DNA from: Pseudomonas sp. H9
GTDB taxonomy: Bacteria > Pseudomonadota > Gammaproteobacteria > Pseudomonadales > Pseudomonadaceae
Length of the DNA stretch: 64,000 nt
Direction: 5' to 3'
NCBI RefSeq assembly: GCF_004353925.1
Contig: NZ_SMOK01000003.1
Coordinates: 1 to 64,000 of the forward strand
The notes beneath the pieces were generated by a model. It did no database searches and was not told the DNA's origin. It saw nothing but the letters and a program-made list of their open reading frames with translations. Positions 59,282 through 64,000 of this stretch are shown piece after piece; the stretch's first letter is position 1, and each line of letters starts with the position of its first letter. The translations under genes and the position numbers were made by a program.

Positions 59282-60496
59282 TTACATCGCATCGCGGGGC
59301 AAGCCCGCTCCTACCGACGCGTTCAAGCGGCAATAGCCCCAGAGCGTCACCAGCAGCACGGCGACACCAGCGCACAGCGCAACGTTGAAAGCGGCCTTGG
59401 TGCCGAGAACATCAAGCACTTGGCCCGACACCGCAGCACCGCCGGCAACACCAACATTCAAGCCTGCCAGCAACCAGGTCACCCCTTCGGTCAGCCGGTT
59501 TTCCGGGATCACACGCTCCACCAGCGACATCGCCACAATCATCGTCGGCGCGAAAAACAGCCCCGCCACCAACACCGCCACTGACAGGCTGAGGATGTTG
59601 CCGGCAAATGCCAGTGGCAAAGTAGTCGCTGCCGTTGCCAGCCCGCCCAGCAACAGCAAGACGTGTAGCGGTGTACGCAGCTTCAACGCGCCGAACAGCA
59701 ATCCGGCAACGCAGGAGCCAAGGGCGTAACACGACAGTACGAGGCTGGCCGCTGCCGGTACCCCTCTTTGCTCGGCGAAAGCCACGCTGACGATTTCTAC
59801 CGTGCCAACGATGATGCCCATGGCCACCATCAGTACCGTCAGCAGGCGCATCTCGGCAAGCCGCAACAACGACACACTTTGGCGCGCAGCCTCAGCGTCA
59901 CGCTGTAATGGTGGTTCGCTGCCTACCTGAGCAACCAGCGCACACACGCCCATGGCCAGTAACACCGCAGCAGTCAGCGGGCCCGCCTGTGGCATCACAG
60001 CCACACACAGCCCTATGGCCAGAGGTGGGCCAGCAATAAAGGTGACTTCGTCGAGCACGGTTTCCAGCGAATAGGCTGTCTGCAATAGCGGTGTACCACG
60101 GTAGATCGCGCTCCAGCGGGCACGCACCATTGCCGACATACTGGGCATGAATCCAGCTAATACAGCGCTGATAAACAGCAACCAGTCAGGGCCTTGCCAA
60201 TAGCTGCACAGCAACAGCAAGCAACTGCCCGACACACTCAGCGCAGTGAACACCGGCAGCACCCGGCGCTGGCCAAAGCGATCTACCAGCCGAGAAATCT
60301 GGGGTGACATCAACGCATAGGTGAGCACGAACGTCGCCGACACGGCCCCGGCCAGGGCGAAACCACCGCGCAGCTGCGAAAGCATGGTGATGATGCCGAT
60401 CCCGGTCATGGGCAACGGCAAACGGGCCAGCAACCCGGCAAAGGCAAACCCCAGGGTTCCTGGGGCCTGAAACAACGCTCGGTATGGATTGTTCAT
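59282..60496 (-). CDS. MFS transporter
   Basis: The 404-residue protein has 12 hydrophobic helices and the MFS loop PQISRLVDRFGQRRVLP after TM2. It is divergent from a TetR regulator with a shared operator, the usual layout of a drug or metabolite exporter. The last codons, encoding GAGLPRDAM, and the TAA come from a REP, so the native C-terminus was probably at about residue 394. GGAG-type site: AAGGAGCG ahead of the ATG. Confidence 0.92.
   Translation of the reverse strand: MNNPYRALFQAPGTLGFAFAGLLARLPLPMTGIGIITMLSQLRGGFALAGAVSATFVLTYALMSPQISRLVDRFGQRRVLPVFTALSVSGSCLLLLCSYWQGPDWLLFISAVLAGFMPSMSAMVRARWSAIYRGTPLLQTAYSLETVLDEVTFIAGPPLAIGLCVAVMPQAGPLTAAVLLAMGVCALVAQVGSEPPLQRDAEAARQSVSLLRLAEMRLLTVLMVAMGIIVGTVEIVSVAFAEQRGVPAAASLVLSCYALGSCVAGLLFGALKLRTPLHVLLLLGGLATAATTLPLAFAGNILSLSVAVLVAGLFFAPTMIVAMSLVERVIPENRLTEGVTWLLAGLNVGVAGGAAVSGQVLDVLGTKAAFNVALCAGVAVLLVTLWGYCRLNASVGAGLPRDAM
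59283..59315 (-). repeat. Single REP overlapping the MFS gene end
   Basis: CATCGCATCGCGGGGCAAGC to CTCCTACC is one complete REP with no partner visible within 60 bases. Confidence 0.85.
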
Positions 60497-60520
60497 GCTG
60501 CACGCTCCTTGTCAAAAAAT

Positions 60521-60537
60521 ACATACGCTGCGTATGT
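60521..60537. promoter_or_regulatory. TetR-type operator between MFS and tetR genes
   Basis: ACATACG-CTG-CGTATGT has perfect 7-bp arms around three bases in the 98-base divergent spacer. A further CATACG-like half site lies at 60551-60557. It probably binds the product of 60595-61176 and represses both genes. Confidence 0.8.
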
Positions 60538-60594
60538 TTAAAATCTTTTATCATACGAACTGAATGTAAATCCACCTCTGCACAGGAGAGCCCG

Positions 60595-61176
60595 ATGGCC
60601 AGACGCACCCGCGCCGACATGGAACAGACACGCGCCACCTTGCTCGAAACTGCACGTTTGGTCTTTAGCGAGCGCGGCTATGCCGACACTTCAATGGACG
60701 ATCTGACCGCCCAGGCCAACCTCACCCGAGGTGCGCTTTATCACCATTTTGGTGACAAAAAAGGGTTGCTCGCCGCAGTGGTGGCCCAGATCGACAGCGA
60801 GATGGATGCGCGCCTGCAAGCTCTCTCCGATGCCCACTGCGACCCGTGGCTCGGCTTCACCAGCCGCTGTCGTGCTTACCTGGAAATGGCCCGTGAGCCA
60901 GAAATTCAACGCATTGTCTTACGTGATGCACGCGCGGTACTGGGAACGCCTTCACCCCAAGCGCAAATGCATTGCGTGCAATCGCTGAAACAACTACTGG
61001 AACAGCTGATGGCGCTGGGCCTGGTGATTCAGGTGGATCCCCAGGCGCTGGCGTCGATGATTTCCGGAGGCCTGACAGAGACAGCGTTCTGGATCGCCGA
61101 GGGCGACAAGGCCAACGACCGGCTACCTCAGGCCTTGATTGCCATGGAGCGATTGCTCAACGGCATTCGGCTGTGA
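60595..61176 (+). CDS. TetR-family repressor
   Basis: The 193-residue protein has the TetR DNA-binding domain (ARLVFSERGYADTSMDDLTA, ANLTRGALYHHFGDKKGLLA) and a TetR_C-type ligand domain. AGGAG precedes the ATG. It is divergent from the MFS exporter and likely autoregulated through the palindrome at 60521. Its TGA stop is the first base group of a REP. Confidence 0.94.
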   Translation: MARRTRADMEQTRATLLETARLVFSERGYADTSMDDLTAQANLTRGALYHHFGDKKGLLAAVVAQIDSEMDARLQALSDAHCDPWLGFTSRCRAYLEMAREPEIQRIVLRDARAVLGTPSPQAQMHCVQSLKQLLEQLMALGLVIQVDPQALASMISGGLTETAFWIAEGDKANDRLPQALIAMERLLNGIRL

Positions 61177-61242
61177 GCGGGCTCGCCCCGCGACTGCGAT
61201 TGAGCTGTCACATCGCATCGCGGGGCAAGCCCGCTTCTACCG
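61174..61242. repeat. REP pair shared by two convergent gene ends
   Basis: TGAGCGGGCTCGCCCCGCGA (a slightly diverged left member) contains the tetR stop; the right member ATCGCGGGGCAAGCCCGCTT supplies the last codons of the DUF2986 gene. Confidence 0.85.
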
Positions 61243-61396
61243 CAGGGCAATCACTCAATGGCTCACCGGCTTGTTCAGCCAGCTTCAACCGGTCCGCTTT
61301 ACTGATGTATTTAGGCTTGCTCTTCGGTGCCCGTTTGGCATTGGCCTTCTTGGCGTGGGCTTCTAACAACTGCTTGATTTTTTTACGACGATTCAT
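61208..61396 (-). CDS. DUF2986 family small basic protein
   Basis: The 62-residue protein begins NRRKKIKQLLEAHAKKANAK, then KPKYISKADRLKLAEQ, as in DUF2986. The last ten residues (VEAGLPRDAM) are REP-encoded, so the native protein was about 50 residues. Very basic; function unknown. Confidence 0.75.
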   Translation of the reverse strand: MNRRKKIKQLLEAHAKKANAKRAPKSKPKYISKADRLKLAEQAGEPLSDCPAVEAGLPRDAM

Positions 61397-61536
61397 AAGT
61401 TTTCACACGTTCTGTCAAAGCTGAAGACGCACTTCAGCGTGCCCTACAGGGTGGAGGCTTGCAGGCTGGATGTCTACAGAACGTTGAATGAAATCCCGCT
61501 CTCCCCCGACCCGCAGGGAGAGCAGAATCAGGGGCT

Positions 61537-62670
61537 TCAGGCGACCTGCATCAAACGACTGAAGGCATTCAGATGATGGTCATCATCACCGAACTGGCGG
61601 GCAACCATCAGCAGGTGCTTGGCGTGGTGCGACAGCACGTACTCCCAGGTCAGGCCGATACCGCCATGCAACTGAATGCCGTTGTCGGCGATGAAGCGGG
61701 CGGCGCGGCAGGTCACGACTTTGGCAGCAGCGATGGCACGGCTGCGTTCGTCACTGTCTGGGTCGTCGGCCACGCAGGCGGCCAGCACCGCCATGGACGT
61801 GGCTTGGTCCAGCTCCATGCGCATCTCCACCATACGGTGTTGCAATGCCTGGAACGTGCCGATCGCCACGCCGAACTGCTTGCGGGTTTTCAGGTAATCG
61901 AGGGTCAGCTCGCAGGCCGCTTCCATGCTGCCAACCGCTTCTGCGCACTGTGCAGCGAGGGCGCGACCTTGCTGGTAGCGCAGTGCGCCCAACGCCTTGC
62001 CCGGCTCGCCGAGCAGTACGCCCACGGCATTCTCCAGAAACAGGTCACACGCCTTGCGCCCATCGATAGTGTGGTAGCTGCTGCGGGTTGCACCCACGCC
62101 TTGCGGATCGACCAGGAACAGGCTGATACCTTCCTCGTCACGCTCGGCACCGCTGGTGCGGGCAGACACCAGGATCAAGCCGGCACTCTGCCCGCCCACC
62201 ACCACTGATTTACGACCGCGCAGCGTCCAGCCCCCTTCGCAAGCGGTTGCGCAGGTCTGTACGTCGTTGAGCGCGTAATGGCTTTGTGGCTCGTCTACCG
62301 CCACCGCCAGTTGCAACTGAGCACTGGCCACCTGCGGCAGCAGCTCAGCCTTTTGCTGAGCGCTGCCGAGTTGCTCGATGAGGCCGCCAGCAAAAATTAC
62401 CGAGTGCAGGTAGGGCTCCAGACACAGGCCTCGGCCCAGCTCCTTCATGACCAGCAAGGTTTCCACGCCACTGCCGCCGAAGCCGCCGAACGCCTCGTTG
62501 AACGGCACGGCAGTCAGGCCAAGCTCACCGAACTGCTGCCAGTGTTCCGAACTGAAGCCCTGGGTGCTCTGGCGGAAGTGCTCGCGCTGCTCAAAGCCAT
62601 AGGTGTCACGCACCAGACGGGCAACGGTCTGCTGGAGCATCTGCTGCTCTTCATTAAGAGTGAAGTTCAT
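61537..62670 (-). CDS. Acyl-CoA dehydrogenase 1
   Basis: The 377-residue protein has the ACAD order: N-helices (NEEQQMLQQTVARLVRDTYG), the FAD beta-domain and the C-domain with IQLHGGIGLTWEYVLSHHAK. The GG(I/Y)G signature is intact. It is the second gene of an operon, 12 bases after the other dehydrogenase. Together they may form a heteromer, as in FadE pairs acting on sterol or branched side chains. AAGGGG precedes the ATG. Confidence 0.9.
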   Translation of the reverse strand: MNFTLNEEQQMLQQTVARLVRDTYGFEQREHFRQSTQGFSSEHWQQFGELGLTAVPFNEAFGGFGGSGVETLLVMKELGRGLCLEPYLHSVIFAGGLIEQLGSAQQKAELLPQVASAQLQLAVAVDEPQSHYALNDVQTCATACEGGWTLRGRKSVVVGGQSAGLILVSARTSGAERDEEGISLFLVDPQGVGATRSSYHTIDGRKACDLFLENAVGVLLGEPGKALGALRYQQGRALAAQCAEAVGSMEAACELTLDYLKTRKQFGVAIGTFQALQHRMVEMRMELDQATSMAVLAACVADDPDSDERSRAIAAAKVVTCRAARFIADNGIQLHGGIGLTWEYVLSHHAKHLLMVARQFGDDDHHLNAFSRLMQVA

Positions 62671-62682
62671 GGTTCTGGCCCC

Positions 62683-63879
62683 TTACAGTTCGAGAACGGT
62701 CTTGGCGATGATGTTTTTCTGGATTTCGTTAGAGCCGCCGAACACCGACGATTTGCGCATATCCAAGTACTGGGTGGTGGCCGTGCTGGTGTAGTCGGTG
62801 TGAAGCAACGCCTCGACGCTGTCATAACCCAGCTCATCTTCGAGGAACGCCATGCTGTAAGGGCCTACCGCCTTGCTCATCAAATAAGTGATGGCCTGGC
62901 GAATTTCCGTACCGCGGATCTTCAGCATCGAGCTTTCTCCACCCGACGCGGCACCGCCGACTGCCGCCGACAAGGCGCGCAGATTGCACATTTCCAACGC
63001 CATCAGCTGGATCTCGACATCGGCGATCTGTGCACGGAACTGCGCGTCTTCAAGCAGCGGTTTACCTTCACGCAGTTCCTGGCTGGCAATCTGCTTGAGC
63101 CGCGTCAACTTCGCCTTGCACTCGCCGATGCCAGCAAGCGCGGTTCGTTCGTGGGTCAGCAAATACTTGGCACACGTCCAGCCTTCGTTCTCGCCGCCTA
63201 CCAGGTTTTCCACCGGCACCCGCACGTTGTCGAAGAACACTTCATTGACCGAATGTTGACCATCGAGGGTAATGATCGGGCGCACGGTGATGCCCGGCGT
63301 GTTCATGTCGATCAGCAGGAAGCTGATGCCACGTTGCGGCTTGGCTTGAGGATCGGTACGTACCAGGCAGAAGATCCAGTTGGCATACTGCACGTAGGAG
63401 GTCCAGGTCTTCTGACCATTGACCACATAGTGATCCCCCTCGCGTACCGCCCGTGTTTTAACGGCAGCCAAGTCGGAACCCGCACCCGGTTCAGAGTAAC
63501 CCTGGGCCCACCAGTCTTCGCAGTTGAGGATACGCGGTAGAAAACGTGCTTTCTGCACCTCGGTCCCGAACTTGATCAACACCGGCGCCAGCATCTTCAC
63601 CCCGAACGCAACCACCCTTGGAGCACCTGCGATCGCGCACTCATCCTCGAAAATGAGCTTCTGCACCGGCGACCAGCCCGCACCACCGTACTCGACCGGC
63701 CAACTGGGTGCCAGCCAGCCCCGCTCGCTGAGCAGGCGCATCCACACGTTATAGTCTTCGTTGTTGAAGTACTTGCCATTGCGTCCGCGCTCAACGATTG
63801 CCGGCGGGAGCTTGTCGCGCAGGAAGCCCCGCACTTCCTCGCGAAAGGCCAGATCTTCAGGGGTGAAATGAATGTTCAT
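62683..63879 (-). CDS. Acyl-CoA dehydrogenase 2
   Basis: The 398-residue protein has the motif CEDWWAQGYSEPGAGSDLAA with the FAD/substrate-binding VKTRAVREGDHYVVNGQKTW, and ends QTxxAK-type QKNIIAKTVLEL. It is a different ACAD clade from the second gene, with which it is co-transcribed, a pattern of two-subunit acyl-CoA dehydrogenases. The 121 bases upstream (63880-64000) should hold its promoter; I see no clear element in it. Confidence 0.9.
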   Translation of the reverse strand: MNIHFTPEDLAFREEVRGFLRDKLPPAIVERGRNGKYFNNEDYNVWMRLLSERGWLAPSWPVEYGGAGWSPVQKLIFEDECAIAGAPRVVAFGVKMLAPVLIKFGTEVQKARFLPRILNCEDWWAQGYSEPGAGSDLAAVKTRAVREGDHYVVNGQKTWTSYVQYANWIFCLVRTDPQAKPQRGISFLLIDMNTPGITVRPIITLDGQHSVNEVFFDNVRVPVENLVGGENEGWTCAKYLLTHERTALAGIGECKAKLTRLKQIASQELREGKPLLEDAQFRAQIADVEIQLMALEMCNLRALSAAVGGAASGGESSMLKIRGTEIRQAITYLMSKAVGPYSMAFLEDELGYDSVEALLHTDYTSTATTQYLDMRKSSVFGGSNEIQKNIIAKTVLEL

Positions 63880-64000
63880 CGAAGCAATCCCTGTGGTTTC
63901 TTATTGATTCGGCGTGTTCAACTTTCCCCGCCGAAACTATCAACCCAGGACGCTCGAATGACATCCCCCGAGACGGGGGGTGAGTTGGTTTTCTGCCGCA

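Noticed and set aside
62278..63540. 420-codon open frame on the plus strand
   Set aside because: It lies opposite the two acyl-CoA dehydrogenase genes and shows no motif or ribosome-binding site.
1..64000. Insertion sequences, integrases or prophage genes
   Set aside because: I found no transposase, integrase, phage structural gene or terminal inverted repeats with target duplications anywhere in the window.

Overview
The window is chromosomal DNA of a Pseudomonas, most likely of the P. putida group. The evidence is high-GC coding sequence with tightly overlapping genes, many REP palindromes built on GTAGGAGCGGGCTTGCCCCGCGA, and a P. putida-like type VI secretion locus. I ran no searches; family names come from motifs recognised by eye.

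Bases 1-29,005 are a complete type VI secretion system (T6SS) locus. On the minus strand are vgrG, two DcrB-fold (Eag-type) chaperone-like genes and the first 102 codons of a prePAAR effector that runs off the left edge. Divergent from them, on the plus strand, is a probable membrane-active cargo effector (3533-4558). It is followed by a layered immunity island (4561-7926): two paralogous membrane immunity genes made by a 696-bp tandem duplication, a Tsi6-like immunity gene plus a 25-codon remnant of a second copy, and two families of small cytosolic proteins in an alternating A-B-A'-B' order, one member frameshifted. Then comes one long collinear cluster: accessory gene, tssB, tssC, tssE, tssF, tssG, tssH, tssJ, tssK, tssL, tssM, tagF, an IcmF-OmpA fusion, hcp and tssA. 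With vgrG, all 13 core T6SS components are present.

Bases 29,006-36,994 hold a heptamer tandem repeat, a lipoprotein, a small zinc-ribbon-like protein, an orphan tRNA-Cys with its terminator, alkB, metY, topB, a methyltransferase, an AlkA-type glycosylase and an Ada-type zinc-domain protein. Three genes within 6 kb concern DNA alkylation repair.

Bases 37,039-42,485 are an AraC-type regulator divergent from a five-gene operon (AhpD-like protein, acyl-CoA-dehydrogenase-like flavoprotein, ABC ATPase, Tat-exported binding protein, permease) that resembles sulfonate or taurine uptake loci. Next are a chemoreceptor, a DUF1428 protein, a Cache-GGDEF diguanylate cyclase, small envelope proteins, a NUDIX hydrolase and a decayed RibD-like deaminase (47,931-48,194).

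Bases 48,474-52,547 are an iron-starvation ECF sigma/FecR/TonB-receptor signalling cassette with a Fur-box-like palindrome. After it come a YkvI-type permease, a VOC protein, two overlapping LysR regulators, a glutathione S-transferase, a PNPOx-reductase-ferredoxin fusion, an MFS exporter divergent from a TetR regulator with a clear operator, a DUF2986 protein and two acyl-CoA dehydrogenases. A theme of the window is that REP elements sit at gene ends and often supply the final codons and the stop.
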